Below, piece after piece: positions 7,402 through 17,423 of a DNA stretch of 64,000 bases. The position numbers and the translations under genes are program-made. The first letter of the stretch is position 1; each line of letters starts with the position of its first letter. The stretch spans positions 124,001 to 188,000 of the forward strand of contig NZ_JAIQXE010000003.1 in NCBI RefSeq assembly GCF_020076305.1. The letters run 5' to 3'. Source of the stretch: Flavihumibacter profundi (GTDB lineage Bacteria; Bacteroidota; Bacteroidia; Chitinophagales; Chitinophagaceae). A model generated the notes under the pieces. That model searched no databases. It was given only the letters and a program-made list of their open reading frames with translations, and was not told where the DNA came from.

Positions 7402-8799
7402 ATGGAATACAGAATAGAAAAAGATACAATGGGGGAAGTAAAAGTACCCGCTGATGCGTTTTATGGTGCCCAAACCCAACGCAGTATTGATAATTTCAAA
7501 ATTGCGCAGGATACCAATAAAATGCCGAAGGAAATCATCCGTGCATTTGCTTATCTCAAAAAAGCAGCGGCGCTCACCAACCTGGATGCCGGAGTACTCC
7601 CGAAAGAAAAGTCAGATATGATTGGCCGTGTTTGTGACGAAATCCTGGATGGCAAGCTCGATGCTTATTTCCCGCTGGTGGTATGGCAAACGGGGTCAGG
7701 CACGCAAAGCAATATGAATGTAAACGAAGTGGTGGCTTACCGCGGACATGTGCTTAATGGCGGCCAACTGGGCGACAAGGAAAAATTCCTGCATCCAAAT
7801 GATGATGTCAACAAATCACAATCCTCGAATGATACTTTTCCAACAGCTATGCATATTGCAGCCTATAAAATGCTGGTGGAAGTCACCATTCCCGGCATTG
7901 AAAAACTGCGCAACACGCTGGCCGAAAAAAGCCTGCAATATATGCATGTGGTGAAAATAGGCCGCACGCACTTTATGGATGCCACCCCGCTTACCGTGGG
8001 ACAGGAATTCAGCGGATATGTATCACAGTTGGACCACGGACTTAAAGCAATTAAAAATACTTTAGCCCACCTGTCAGAACTGGCCCTGGGCGGAACTGCT
8101 GTAGGAACAGGAATTAATACCCCCGAAAATTATTCGGAAAATGTAGCCCGCCATATTGCCCAACTTACCGGCCTGCCCTTCATAACCGCTGAAAATAAGT
8201 TTGAAGCCCTCGCAGCACATGATGCCATCGTTGAAGCCCACGGTGCACTCAAAACAGTTGCTGTAAGCCTTATGAAAATTGCCAATGATATCCGGATGCT
8301 TTCCAGCGGACCCCGTTCTGGTATCGGCGAATTATTCATACCCGATAACGAGCCCGGTTCATCAATAATGCCTGGTAAGGTAAACCCGACACAATGCGAG
8401 GCCATTACGATGATTGCCGCGCAGGTAATGGGAAATGACGTTTCCATCAATATCGGGGGCGCTAACGGTCATTTTGAGCTGAACGTGTTCAAACCCATGA
8501 TGATCTACAATTTCCTGCACAGTGCCCGCCTGATTGGTGAAGGCTGTGTTAGCTTCAACGACAAATGCGCTGTCGGCATCGAACCTATCGAAGCCAATAT
8601 TAAAAAACATGTAGACAATTCACTGATGCTGGTTACCGCCCTGAATACAAAGATCGGTTACTACAAAGCGGCTGAAATAGCCCAGAAAGCCCACAAAGAA
8701 GGAACCACTTTAAAGGAAATGGCCACCAGGTTAGGTTATCTCACCGGCGAAGAATTTGACCAGTGGGTAATTCCAGGAAAAATGGTCGGAAAAATATAA
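7402..8799 (+). CDS. fumC: Class II fumarate hydratase
   Basis: Interconverts fumarate and L-malate in the TCA cycle without an iron-sulfur cluster. At 465 aa it has standard FumC length. Visible motifs: '[13 protein letters not shown]' (substrate loop), 'NDTFPTAMH', '[17 protein letters not shown]' with the catalytic region, and the superfamily signature '[15 protein letters not shown]' carrying the catalytic serine loop. It starts 42 bp after the crotonase gene but has its own promoter core and its own terminator. Confidence 0.96.
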   Translation: MEYRIEKDTMGEVKVPADAFYGAQTQRSIDNFKIAQDTNKMPKEIIRAFAYLKKAAALTNLDAGVLPKEKSDMIGRVCDEILDGKLDAYFPLVVWQTGSGTQSNMNVNEVVAYRGHVLNGGQLGDKEKFLHPNDDVNKSQSSNDTFPTAMHIAAYKMLVEVTIPGIEKLRNTLAEKSLQYMHVVKIGRTHFMDATPLTVGQEFSGYVSQLDHGLKAIKNTLAHLSELALGGTAVGTGINTPENYSENVARHIAQLTGLPFITAENKFEALAAHDAIVEAHGALKTVAVSLMKIANDIRMLSSGPRSGIGELFIPDNEPGSSIMPGKVNPTQCEAITMIAAQVMGNDVSINIGGANGHFELNVFKPMMIYNFLHSARLIGEGCVSFNDKCAVGIEPIEANIKKHVDNSLMLVTALNTKIGYYKAAEIAQKAHKEGTTLKEMATRLGYLTGEEFDQWVIPGKMVGKI

Positions 8800-8828
8800 G
8801 CCAGCCAGAAAGTAAGACTGAATTCTAT

Positions 8829-8860
8829 AATAAAGCCTCCGGAAAACCGGGGGCTTTATT
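8829..8860 (+). terminator. Rho-independent terminator after fumC
   Basis: A 14-bp stem, complete apart from one G-U pair, around an AAAA loop: AATAAAGCCTCCGG (8829-8842) with CCGGGGGCTTTATT (8847-8860). It lies 30 bases past the fumC stop codon. The T residues are inside the stem tail. Confidence 0.85.
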
Positions 8861-8999
8861 CATTGGTCTAAGATTTACCCAGATTCATCTAAAATACTTG
8901 CAGCTGGCAATACATTATAGCAATTTTACGTTTAAGATCAGCTTTTTGTAAGGAAAAGCACTTAGTTAGATATCCTTTCGAAAATATTAGTACCAAGCT

Positions 9000-11336
9000 A
9001 TGAATAAATTTTACCACCTGAAATCGGTAGGTTCTTTGCGGTACTGGCTCTGTTTCTTAATATTTTTTTATACAACAGCAGCCATTGCCCAGCCAAAGAA
9101 TGGCTACTCCTACGTAAATATCACCAAACAGACAGTGGGCGGAACAGTAGAACCCGGTGATGTGCTGGAAATCAGGTACAGCGTACATTTCCCATGGGGA
9201 TTTAACTCCCCGGCAAAAAAAGTATACAAGGTTCGTTATTATGATAATGTGCCGACTAATACATCCATGAATACGGCCGCAACTGACCGCCTTAAGATTA
9301 TTACTAATGAAGGATTACCCTTATTCCAATATACCCTTGGCCTAGATGCAGATGCGGGCAACTACATCCCCACAGCAGTAGCGCCTGCATACCAGGTGAG
9401 GATAAATATCGGTGGCGCTATAGGTGGACTTGCCGGATCAGCACCTGATAATTCACCAACCACAACAACTGGTGGTGGCACTCTCGATTTATCCGGTTCC
9501 GGAACCGGTGACCTGCCAAGATGGTGGACCGGTAACCTTTTCTCCACCGCTTTCAGGGTAACGGTGACCGGTACTTATGGCCAGACGATCACAATGGGCG
9601 GAGGCCGGTTGTACTACTCAACTGCATCATCTGGTGGACTAACTACCTTTATGGCTGTACCTACTTATACCATCATGATTGCAAAAAATGACGCGCTTTG
9701 TGATAATAAAGTAGGGACAAACTTTGCAGCAGAATCAGGTGGCACATTCGGAAACGCGATTGGACTCAACAGGTCAACCGGCCTGGCTGTCCCTATGCCA
9801 ACTTATACCTATATAAATAATGTAAGCGCATCCCAGGCGGTTAATGATGGTAGTTATGCTATAGTAAATAACACCAGTCCTGTTTCAAGCACCAATACCA
9901 ATTCCCAGCATGTTCCCAATTGTACATCATCTAATCCTGCCGATTATTGCAACAACAGGATGTTTAATGGCCAATGGGATATTATTGGTGACCATACCGG
10001 CCAGACAACCGGTGCAAGTAATGCGCCCCCGAGTGCAACAACTGCGGGCGGTTACATGCTGATGGTAAACGCCGATTATGTAACCTCTGAAGCCTTCAAG
10101 CAAACCATTACCGGCCTTTGTCCGAATACTACTTATGAGTTTTCGGCCTGGGTGAAAAATATCTGTTCTACCTGCGGATCTGACAAAAACCTTACCGCAA
10201 CAAATCTTCCAGGCGTATTGCCTAACCTGACATTTGTCCTGGATGGCATAGATCGCTATAGCACAGGTGAAGTTGCCTACAGCGGCAATTGGGTGAAGAA
10301 AGGATTCTCATTTACTACCGGTGCCACACAATCTTCCGTTGTGTTCTCCATCAGGAATAACGCACAGGGTGGCGGTGGCAACGACTGGGTAATGGATGAT
10401 ATCTCGATAGCAACCTGTCAGCCTAACCTGATCATGAAACCTTATGGAAATGCCACAGTTTGTTATGGTAATCCGGTGACCTTCTCTGCAGACGTCCAAA
10501 GCATATTCAACAATTACACCAATTGGCGTTGGGAAAAAAGTAATGACAACGGAACCACCTGGGTGAATGAAACCTCAGGTGCAGGAACCCCCGTACTGTC
10601 ATCAGGCCAATACACATACACCGTTAACCACCCTTCATTTATTGGAGACAGCGCCGCGCACGGTGATATTATCAGGCTAAGGGTGGCAACAACTGCTGCC
10701 AACCTGGATGACAACAACTGCTCATTCCTGGCAAGCACACAGGTAGTAATACTGGTCAACAATTGCCAATGGGTACTGAACTCGGATATCACGCAGTTCA
10801 AAGCGCAACCTGTTAACGCGGGAGTATCACTGCGATGGGCAACCGTAAATGAAACAGCAGGCCTGAAATACCTGATCGAAAAAAGCACTGACCAGCGTAA
10901 CTGGAAAAAACTAATAGAAGTAGGTGCTAAAGTTACCGGTGGAGCAAATAACTATACCGAACTGGACCCGGGTACCCTTAGGCAAACGACCTATTACCGG
11001 ATCAGCATGGTGTTCCAGGACAAGAATAAGTACGCTCACCAGATCATGGTTCAACCAAATACCGGAATTCCAACGGCACTGGCAATAAATACCATCCTGA
11101 ATCCGTTCTCTAGCAGTTTACCATTCGAATTGGTTTCCCCGGATAATGGCGAAGTGAATATTGCATTGTTTGACCTTTATGGCAAACCGCAGAAACAACT
11201 GGCCTGGAAAGTTCAAAGGGGAATTAACCGGATTGCATTGGGTGAAACAGGTTCCCTGTCATCTGGAAATTATATCCTGATGGTGAGGTACAATGATCAG
11301 ATTGTCCAGAAAAAAGTATTGAAAATTAACCAATAA
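9000..11336 (+). CDS. Large secreted protein with T9SS-type C-terminal sorting domain
   Basis: A 778-aa exported protein. A signal peptide ends at 'TAAIAQP'. The first ~290 residues are Gly/Thr-rich beta sequence with a DUF11-like look. A module at about 300-480 ('GQWDIIGDHTGQTTG' ... 'CPNTTYEFSAWVKNIC' ... 'DWVMDDISIATC') resembles carbohydrate-binding jelly-rolls. An Ig-like part follows ('YGNATVCYGNPVTFSA'). The last ~80 residues fit a type A T9SS sorting domain, ending 'GNYILMVRYNDQ' ... 'VLKINQ'. Likely a cell-surface or secreted adhesin or glycan binder; no catalytic site is recognised. Confidence 0.82.
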   Translation: MNKFYHLKSVGSLRYWLCFLIFFYTTAAIAQPKNGYSYVNITKQTVGGTVEPGDVLEIRYSVHFPWGFNSPAKKVYKVRYYDNVPTNTSMNTAATDRLKIITNEGLPLFQYTLGLDADAGNYIPTAVAPAYQVRINIGGAIGGLAGSAPDNSPTTTTGGGTLDLSGSGTGDLPRWWTGNLFSTAFRVTVTGTYGQTITMGGGRLYYSTASSGGLTTFMAVPTYTIMIAKNDALCDNKVGTNFAAESGGTFGNAIGLNRSTGLAVPMPTYTYINNVSASQAVNDGSYAIVNNTSPVSSTNTNSQHVPNCTSSNPADYCNNRMFNGQWDIIGDHTGQTTGASNAPPSATTAGGYMLMVNADYVTSEAFKQTITGLCPNTTYEFSAWVKNICSTCGSDKNLTATNLPGVLPNLTFVLDGIDRYSTGEVAYSGNWVKKGFSFTTGATQSSVVFSIRNNAQGGGGNDWVMDDISIATCQPNLIMKPYGNATVCYGNPVTFSADVQSIFNNYTNWRWEKSNDNGTTWVNETSGAGTPVLSSGQYTYTVNHPSFIGDSAAHGDIIRLRVATTAANLDDNNCSFLASTQVVILVNNCQWVLNSDITQFKAQPVNAGVSLRWATVNETAGLKYLIEKSTDQRNWKKLIEVGAKVTGGANNYTELDPGTLRQTTYYRISMVFQDKNKYAHQIMVQPNTGIPTALAINTILNPFSSSLPFELVSPDNGEVNIALFDLYGKPQKQLAWKVQRGINRIALGETGSLSSGNYILMVRYNDQIVQKKVLKINQ

Positions 11337-11458
11337 AATAAGTCTCATGTTCTGTTTTGGTCCGTTCCTTATATTGCTTTGACGACCAATATCCACCGAA
11401 AAACCAAAAAGGCTTGGTTTAAAAGGAAATGTTGTCAATTTCGAATATAGGGTTTAGC

Positions 11459-11487
11459 GCCCCGCCTTTCCAGGCGGGGCCATTTTT
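11459..11487 (+). terminator. Rho-independent terminator
   Basis: GCCCCGCC (11459-11466) and GGCGGGGC (11473-11480) form a perfect 8-bp GC stem with a 6-nt loop, followed by CATTTTTATT. It lies about 120 bases after the secreted-protein gene and faces the end of lspA. Confidence 0.85.
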
Positions 11488-11515
11488 ATTCAGCCATCAA
11501 TAAAAAAGTTGTTGT

Positions 11516-12235
11516 TTACGATACCTGCACATTATCGTTTACCCGCGAATTTGTTTCAATTGACTTTGGTTCTTCATTATTTTCCTCCTTCATAAATCGC
11601 TTTTGGAAAAGCAGTAAAGCGATCACACCAACTGAAATAGATGCATCGGCAAGATTAAAAACCGGACTAAAAAATTCAAATTCATCACCGCCAACCAGGG
11701 GGAACCAACCAGGGTAAGTTGACCTGATTAGTGGGAAATAAAACATGTCCACTACTTTACCATGCAAAAATCCGGCATAGCCTTTCTGTGGAAAAATATT
11801 TGCAACGGAAGTGTAGGTGCTGTTATCGAAAATCAGGCCGTAAAACATGCTGTCAATCAGGTTGCCAAGGGCTCCCGCAAAAATCAGCCCCACACATATT
11901 ATAAAACCGGGATGATGCTTTTTCCGTAAAATTTCCCGGATATACCAAACACCAAAAATAACTGCCACCATCCTGAAAAGCGTAAGTGCCATCTTCCCCA
12001 TGTTTCCACCAAATTTCCAGCCCCAGGCCATCCCTTCATTCTCAACAAAATAGATCTGGCACCATTCAGATTTCTCGCCAAATGGCCTTATCCCCTTATC
12101 ATACGGCGTTTCCATAATATGGGTCTGATCCCAGTGGTAACTGAGTGGCATATGGGTCTTTACCCAAATCTTAATCACCTGGTCTGCTATTAATATCAGC
12201 AGAATCAAAAAAATAACATTTCTCGCCTTTGCCAT
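11516..12235 (-). CDS. lspA: Lipoprotein signal peptidase (signal peptidase II)
   Basis: An inner-membrane aspartyl protease that cleaves prolipoprotein signal peptides before the lipidated cysteine. At 239 aa it is longer than the ~165-aa enterobacterial enzyme, due to inserted loops as is common in Bacteroidota. Two catalytic aspartates are visible: D128 in 'GNLIDSMFYG' and D197 in 'FNLADASISVG'. Four hydrophobic segments are apparent. It is the last gene of the gldF-to-lspA block but also has its own promoter core. Its substrates would include the many lipoproteins in this window. Confidence 0.93.
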   Translation of the reverse strand: MAKARNVIFLILLILIADQVIKIWVKTHMPLSYHWDQTHIMETPYDKGIRPFGEKSEWCQIYFVENEGMAWGWKFGGNMGKMALTLFRMVAVIFGVWYIREILRKKHHPGFIICVGLIFAGALGNLIDSMFYGLIFDNSTYTSVANIFPQKGYAGFLHGKVVDMFYFPLIRSTYPGWFPLVGGDEFEFFSPVFNLADASISVGVIALLLFQKRFMKEENNEEPKSIETNSRVNDNVQVS

Positions 12236-12252
12236 AATAATTTATAGAGGGA

Positions 12253-12260
12253 CAAAGATA
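12253..12260 (-). promoter_or_regulatory. -7 promoter core TATCTTTG for lspA
   Basis: An exact TAnnTTTG match on the minus strand, 17 nt before the lspA ATG and just after the murF-alr stop codon. I see no matching TTG at -33. It suggests lspA can be transcribed separately. Confidence 0.5.
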
Positions 12261-12275
12261 GCCGTTGCGGCGATT

Positions 12276-14750
12276 CTAGTCCTGGTAATAAATTCTTTTT
12301 ACTCTTTGGGAAATACCTGTAAGTATCTCATAAGGTATTGTCCCTGCCCATTCTGCGACAGCCGATACTGGCAGCCCCTTCCCGAAAACAATCACTTCAT
12401 CGCCTTCTTTAACCCCGTCTATTCCGGTAATATCGATCATGGTCATATCCATGCAAATACTGCCAATTACCGGCGCCAACTGTTTACCCACCAACATCTT
12501 TCCTGTTCCATTACCCAATTTACGCGGATACCCGTCTGCATAACCGATCCTGACTGTTGCTATTACAGATGGCCTGGTTATTATTCCCTTGCGGCTATAA
12601 CCAACGGTTTCGCCCGGCAGCAACTTTTTAATCTGGGCAATTGTAGTCTTCAAAGTAGATACTTCTTCCAGCCTGATGCGGTCGCCATGGGCAGGGTCAA
12701 TTCCGTACAATCCAATGCCTAACCTCACCATATCAAATTGCCATTGGGGAAAACGGAAAATTGCTGCAGTATTACCTATATGTCGCAGGAAACCAGTTGC
12801 CAGGATGATTTCCGCCTTACTGCAAAATGAGGTAAACCGTTCCACCTGTTGCCTGGTAAATGCATCATGTGCCGCATCTTCACTGGCAGCAAGGTGGCTG
12901 AAGATAGACTGCACCTTAAACTGCTGCAATTGTAACAGGTCCAGTAATTCAGGCATATCGTCAGCAGAAAATCCCAAACGGTTCATGCCGGTTTCAATTT
13001 CAATATGAACCGGGTATTCGGGGATTCCTTCCTGCCTGGTAAAAAAAGCAAATTTTTTATACAACTGCAGGGAATATAAAACAGGTTCAAGATTATACTC
13101 CACCAATGCATTAAAGCCATTTGGCGCTGCATTCATAACCATCACCGGCAGGTGGATGCCTGCTTTGCGTAAAGCAACCCCTTCATCAGTGTAGGCTACA
13201 GCCAGGTAATCTACCCCATGGAACTGCAATAGGTTGGCAATTTCAAAACTGCCACTCCCGTATGAAAATGCCTTAACCATGGCCATAAGCTTTGTTCCAG
13301 GCCGCAATATTTGCTGGTACTGCTTCAGGTTGGCCAGCATGGTATTCAGGTTGATCTCAAGCACGGTCTGGTGCACCTGCATTTCCAAAAGTGCAGCAAG
13401 GTTCTCAAAGGCAAATTTCCTTGCTCCCTTCACCAGTATAGTTTCCTCTGAAAAAACCAGTTCGTCAAAATGCTGTTCAAATTCTTCCGTTGAAAGGAAC
13501 GACTTTACTTCAATCTGCTGGTCCGAAAAGTCACCCACATGCTGGCTGATCTCTGTTCCAATTGCCACAAGGCGGTCTACGCCATGAAGCTTCAGCATAC
13601 CTGCAATATGACGGTATAATTGTCCGGCAGAAATTGCAGTCTGGGGAATATCGGAAAGGATGACGGTTTTCTTACGGTGTTGTTTTTGCTGTGATAAAAA
13701 GTCCAGTGCAATAACCAACGAACTCAGGTCAGCGGAATAGCTGTCATTAATAACCGAACAGTGATTAATACCTTCCTTTAATTCAAGCCGCATGGCAACG
13801 CTTCTCAATTGTGCTATACGGTCAACAATATGCTCAGTTTCCGTACCAATCCAAAGCAGCACAGCACAACAGGTAAGTGCATTCTCAATTGACGCTTCAT
13901 CGGCAAACGGGATAACCAGGTCAAAAGAATTTTCACCGGATTGTATATTGCAAATCGTGTGCCCTTCGTGTTTATCTTTAATCAGCACAACCATTGTTGC
14001 ATCATTCCCGAAACCCCAACTGAACAACTTTTGGTTGACCCGGGCATTACCGGCAATAAACTCATCAACAATTCCATTATCGCGTTTGTAAATTATAACT
14101 TCTGACTCGTCAAAGAGTTGCCATTTTTCGGCAAGCTTTTCGGCCATTGAATTAAATCCGTCACTATGGGCCAGGCCCAAATTGGTAAAAACGCCAATAT
14201 TTGGCCGTATAATATTTGCAAGGGCCTTCATCTCTCCTTTCATGGAAATACCTGCCTCGAAAATACCCAGCTGGTGCCGTTGCTCCATCAGCCATACACT
14301 AAGGGGTACACCTATCTGCGAATTGTAGCTTCTCGGACTTCTCACTACAGTGAAATCAGGTTCAAGCAATTGGTTTAACCATTCTTTTACAATGGTTTTT
14401 CCATTGCTGCCGGTGATACCTATAACGGGTATGCTAAACCGCCCCCTGTGTGATGCGGCAAGTTTTTGTAATGCATCAAGGGTATTATTTACCATTAGCA
14501 GGTTTGCACCTGGCAAGCCAGAAGGATCAATAGTTTCACTGATTACAAAATGCCTTACCCCCTGCTGGTACAACCTCGGAATAAATTGATGGCCGTTTCG
14601 GTTACTGCTTTGCAATGCAAAAAAAATAGTGTCACCGGGAAATAAGAGCTTCCTGCTATCAATCAGCAAATGGGAAACGATTCCCCCTGTACCCTGCTGC
14701 AACCAGGAGGCATTTATTATTTCGGCGATATCGGCAATGGTATATTTCAC
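12276..14750 (-). CDS. murF-alr: MurF-alanine racemase fusion
   Basis: An 824-aa bifunctional enzyme of peptidoglycan precursor synthesis. Residues 1-450 are MurF, which adds D-Ala-D-Ala to UDP-MurNAc-tripeptide; the ATP loop is 'GITGSNGKT' (111-119). Residues from about 455 are alanine racemase, which makes D-Ala from L-Ala; the PLP lysine is K493 in 'AMVKAFSYGSG', and 'IGYADGYPR' carries the catalytic tyrosine. In the racemase motif 'KAFSYG' replaces the more common 'KADAYG', as in other Bacteroidota fusions. A GTG start (14750) lies 2 bp after the terC stop. The fusion is known in this phylum. Confidence 0.93.
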   Translation of the reverse strand: MKYTIADIAEIINASWLQQGTGGIVSHLLIDSRKLLFPGDTIFFALQSSNRNGHQFIPRLYQQGVRHFVISETIDPSGLPGANLLMVNNTLDALQKLAASHRGRFSIPVIGITGSNGKTIVKEWLNQLLEPDFTVVRSPRSYNSQIGVPLSVWLMEQRHQLGIFEAGISMKGEMKALANIIRPNIGVFTNLGLAHSDGFNSMAEKLAEKWQLFDESEVIIYKRDNGIVDEFIAGNARVNQKLFSWGFGNDATMVVLIKDKHEGHTICNIQSGENSFDLVIPFADEASIENALTCCAVLLWIGTETEHIVDRIAQLRSVAMRLELKEGINHCSVINDSYSADLSSLVIALDFLSQQKQHRKKTVILSDIPQTAISAGQLYRHIAGMLKLHGVDRLVAIGTEISQHVGDFSDQQIEVKSFLSTEEFEQHFDELVFSEETILVKGARKFAFENLAALLEMQVHQTVLEINLNTMLANLKQYQQILRPGTKLMAMVKAFSYGSGSFEIANLLQFHGVDYLAVAYTDEGVALRKAGIHLPVMVMNAAPNGFNALVEYNLEPVLYSLQLYKKFAFFTRQEGIPEYPVHIEIETGMNRLGFSADDMPELLDLLQLQQFKVQSIFSHLAASEDAAHDAFTRQQVERFTSFCSKAEIILATGFLRHIGNTAAIFRFPQWQFDMVRLGIGLYGIDPAHGDRIRLEEVSTLKTTIAQIKKLLPGETVGYSRKGIITRPSVIATVRIGYADGYPRKLGNGTGKMLVGKQLAPVIGSICMDMTMIDITGIDGVKEGDEVIVFGKGLPVSAVAEWAGTIPYEILTGISQRVKRIYYQD

Positions 14751-14752
14751 TA

Positions 14753-15712
14753 TTAATGCAAATCCCGGTCCATGTTGCCAGGTTGATCAATTCCGGTACG
14801 GCCGGCAATACTAATTGAGTATACCACAGAAGCTGATATACACAGGACAATTACCAGCAACGATACGAATACCGGTATTTTGATTTCAAAATATTCCACC
14901 AGCATCTTAAGTCCGATAAATACAAGCACTACCGCAATACCCTGCTGCAGGTAGGCAAATTTATTTACTGCCCCTTTCAACAGGAAAAACAGTGACCTTA
15001 ACCCCAGAACCGCAAATATATTTGAGGTATATATGACCATCCTGTGCTGCGAAATGGCAAATACGGCAGGAATAGAATCCAGGGCAAAGACGATATCTGT
15101 TGTAGCCAGCATAATGATAACCACAAATAAAACAGTGTAATACCGTTTACCTCCATCGACAATACTATACTTTCCATTGCCATCATGCGATACCAGTGGA
15201 AGAATCCGTTGAATAAACCGGTAAACTTTATTTTCAGACAGGTTTATTTCTTCATCATTTTTTGCCGTAAACATTTTTACACCTGTGTACAGGAGCAGCG
15301 CGCCAAATATATACAGTAACCAATGGAAGCGTTCAATAAGCACTATACCAATGGAAATGAAAATGACCCTTAAAAATATAGCCATTAATATACCAATGAG
15401 CAAGACCCTGGGTACATATTCTTCTTTAACCCCAAAGAATGAAAAGATAAGGATGAAAACGAATATATTGTCTATACTCAGTGACCATTCCATCAGGTAG
15501 GCACTGAGGTATTCCAATGCTATATTCTTACCATCTTCCAGCCACATAAATACGAAAAAGGAAAGCGCCAGTAAAATCCAGAATACTGTTTGGATCAGCG
15601 CTTTTTTTAAGGTAACCTGGGCAGTTTTCTTACTCAGCAATCCAAGGTCGAAAACCAGTGCGATCACTAATACTATTCCAAAAACCAGGTATGTTATTTG
15701 TTCGGGTGTCAT
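14753..15712 (-). CDS. TerC/Alx family integral membrane protein
   Basis: A 319-aa inner-membrane protein with about eight to nine hydrophobic segments of the TerC/Alx family. Members are implicated in metal (mainly manganese) efflux and in metalation of exported proteins. The old name tellurium resistance is not a safe functional call. Family features: the N-terminal 'FDLGLL', 'MEWSLSIDNIFVFILIF' in the first half, and 'ATTDIVFALDSIPAVFAIS' in the second, with paired acidic residues in membrane helices. The start at 15712 gives an ATGA overlap with the gldG stop codon and is preferred over the earlier in-frame codon at 15745. Confidence 0.85.
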   Translation of the reverse strand: MTPEQITYLVFGIVLVIALVFDLGLLSKKTAQVTLKKALIQTVFWILLALSFFVFMWLEDGKNIALEYLSAYLMEWSLSIDNIFVFILIFSFFGVKEEYVPRVLLIGILMAIFLRVIFISIGIVLIERFHWLLYIFGALLLYTGVKMFTAKNDEEINLSENKVYRFIQRILPLVSHDGNGKYSIVDGGKRYYTVLFVVIIMLATTDIVFALDSIPAVFAISQHRMVIYTSNIFAVLGLRSLFFLLKGAVNKFAYLQQGIAVVLVFIGLKMLVEYFEIKIPVFVSLLVIVLCISASVVYSISIAGRTGIDQPGNMDRDLH

Positions 15713-17415
15713 GATTTCTTTTGATAACGCCTTTTCCTTGACCATTGGTAGGCCAGCCCAAAAGCAAGGATGATTACAATTGGCAACACTATGTTAATCA
15801 TCTGCCACTTTGTTTTTCCCTCCTCCAGTTTTTTCTTATCTAACAATCGGAGGGTATAGTCCTTGCTGCGGGTTTCCAGGATGCCTGATTCATCAACGAG
15901 GTACTCAATACAATTCTCTATGAATTCGCGGTTCGCATACTGGTATTTGGTGTAGGCATTCATCCCCATCGGAAGAGGGCCTTCCTTTTCAGTAACTGCA
16001 TTCATGGCAATGTCGCCATCAGCGATCACAATCATTTTATTGGGTACAGAAACCGTATTGATGGGCTGCCCTGCATTTTCCCAGGCCTGCTTTTGTTCCG
16101 CCGATAAGCGATTGGCGTACAATGATGGAAAATTGCCTTCCAGCAAAACTGCAACAGGTATAGCACCGGCATTGAACCTTCGAAGGTCATCTTCCGACCG
16201 GATACTTTGCCAACTTACTTTTGCCGGCGTTGCAAGGATTCGTGATTCGGGAGAAGTTGCCAGCAGGACGGTTTTATGTATACCCTTTGCTTCAACAGTA
16301 TCAATAGAATTGGGAAATTGTGATAAAACATAATCCAGGTTTTTGGCAATGGGGTGTCCGCTATAATTTGTCAGCAACGGGAAATAGGGCCATGGCAATA
16401 CCTGGATCTGAGGCTTGCCACCCATAGATCCCACAACAGAAGGGATCTTATCTGCATTCAGGTCCTGCACAAGGTCCTGGTTTATGCGCACACCATATTT
16501 AAACAACAGGTCTTCAATTTTCAATCCCCTGTCAAATGCGATGAATTCATTCTGGACCCTTTGAAGGCTATCCATTTCAGCATACAGGTTATCAATCATC
16601 CAAATGATCTTGCCACCCTGCATTACATATTGGTCAAGTTTCAGTTTCTGCTCTTCTGAAAAGGGTGTAACAGGTTTCGCTATCACCATGGCCTTAAATA
16701 CCGGTGGTATGATAGCAACACTATCTATCGGCAATATGCGAAATGCGTAGTTCTTTTTGAGGATGTGTTCAATAAGGTCAAATACCTGGTAGGATACCGG
16801 CTCGCCATTCCCTGCAAGATAGCCCAGCATTGGCAGGGTATCCACCTGCAATTGCCTGATAGCATTGGCAAACTTGTATTCCAGCAATGCCTCTGCTTTA
16901 TTCAAAGATTCAAGCCCGCCTTCAGAACTCACCCCCTGAAGCAGGTCAACAGCGGTTGTGCGGCCCTTGAGGCTAATCACCGCCCCCGGGAAAACCAACC
17001 TTTCTTCCTTGCCCTCGCCCTCTTTCGTTTGTGCTTTAATGTTTGTTGGCCTTAACCCTAGCTGGCTCAGGGAATCATACAAATTATTCTTTGCCGTATC
17101 GTTCATGCCTTCCCCTGGCTTTATGAAGCGGAAGCGCAAATTGGACTTACCGACCGACTTGAATTCTTCCAGGAGGTCATTGGTGCTGGCCGACAATTTC
17201 CGGAAGCCTGCGGGCATTTCACCACTCAGCAAAACATCAATGGTAACCGGTTCCCGGAGGCCAGACAGCAATTGCCGTGTTGGTTTTGAAAGGGTATATC
17301 GCCCCTCTGCCGTAAGGTCTGCGCGCAAAGGCCAAAATCCGGCCAGCCAGTTCAACAGGACCAATCCTGCCAGTAACAATACCCAATAATACTTTGATTG
17401 CAGTAAATTCTTCAT
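15709..17415 (-). CDS. gldG: Gliding motility ABC transporter accessory protein GldG
   Basis: A 568-aa membrane-anchored protein of the GldG family (ABC-type uncharacterised auxiliary component). One N-terminal membrane segment ('YYWVLLLAGLVLLNWLAG') is followed by a large periplasmic domain with 'GRYTLSKPTRQLLSGL', characteristic of this family, and a C-terminal membrane helix ('MINIVLPIVIILAFGLAY'). GldG works with GldF (next gene upstream) and the ATPase GldA, which is not in this window. It has been linked to gliding motility in Flavobacterium johnsoniae. The gene lies 8 bp from gldF and overlaps terC by 4 bp. Confidence 0.9.
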   Translation of the reverse strand: MKNLLQSKYYWVLLLAGLVLLNWLAGFWPLRADLTAEGRYTLSKPTRQLLSGLREPVTIDVLLSGEMPAGFRKLSASTNDLLEEFKSVGKSNLRFRFIKPGEGMNDTAKNNLYDSLSQLGLRPTNIKAQTKEGEGKEERLVFPGAVISLKGRTTAVDLLQGVSSEGGLESLNKAEALLEYKFANAIRQLQVDTLPMLGYLAGNGEPVSYQVFDLIEHILKKNYAFRILPIDSVAIIPPVFKAMVIAKPVTPFSEEQKLKLDQYVMQGGKIIWMIDNLYAEMDSLQRVQNEFIAFDRGLKIEDLLFKYGVRINQDLVQDLNADKIPSVVGSMGGKPQIQVLPWPYFPLLTNYSGHPIAKNLDYVLSQFPNSIDTVEAKGIHKTVLLATSPESRILATPAKVSWQSIRSEDDLRRFNAGAIPVAVLLEGNFPSLYANRLSAEQKQAWENAGQPINTVSVPNKMIVIADGDIAMNAVTEKEGPLPMGMNAYTKYQYANREFIENCIEYLVDESGILETRSKDYTLRLLDKKKLEEGKTKWQMINIVLPIVIILAFGLAYQWSRKRRYQKKS

Positions 17416-17423
17416 AGGCAGCC

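Noticed and set aside
11401-11420. Weak hairpin AAACCAA/TTGGTTT as a second terminator.
   Set aside because: A 7-bp AT-rich stem with no T run; the GC-rich hairpin at 11459 is the credible terminator.
14753-15712. Tellurite resistance label for the TerC-like gene.
   Set aside because: No other ter genes are near, and the family is better linked to metal efflux and metalation; resistance cannot be inferred.
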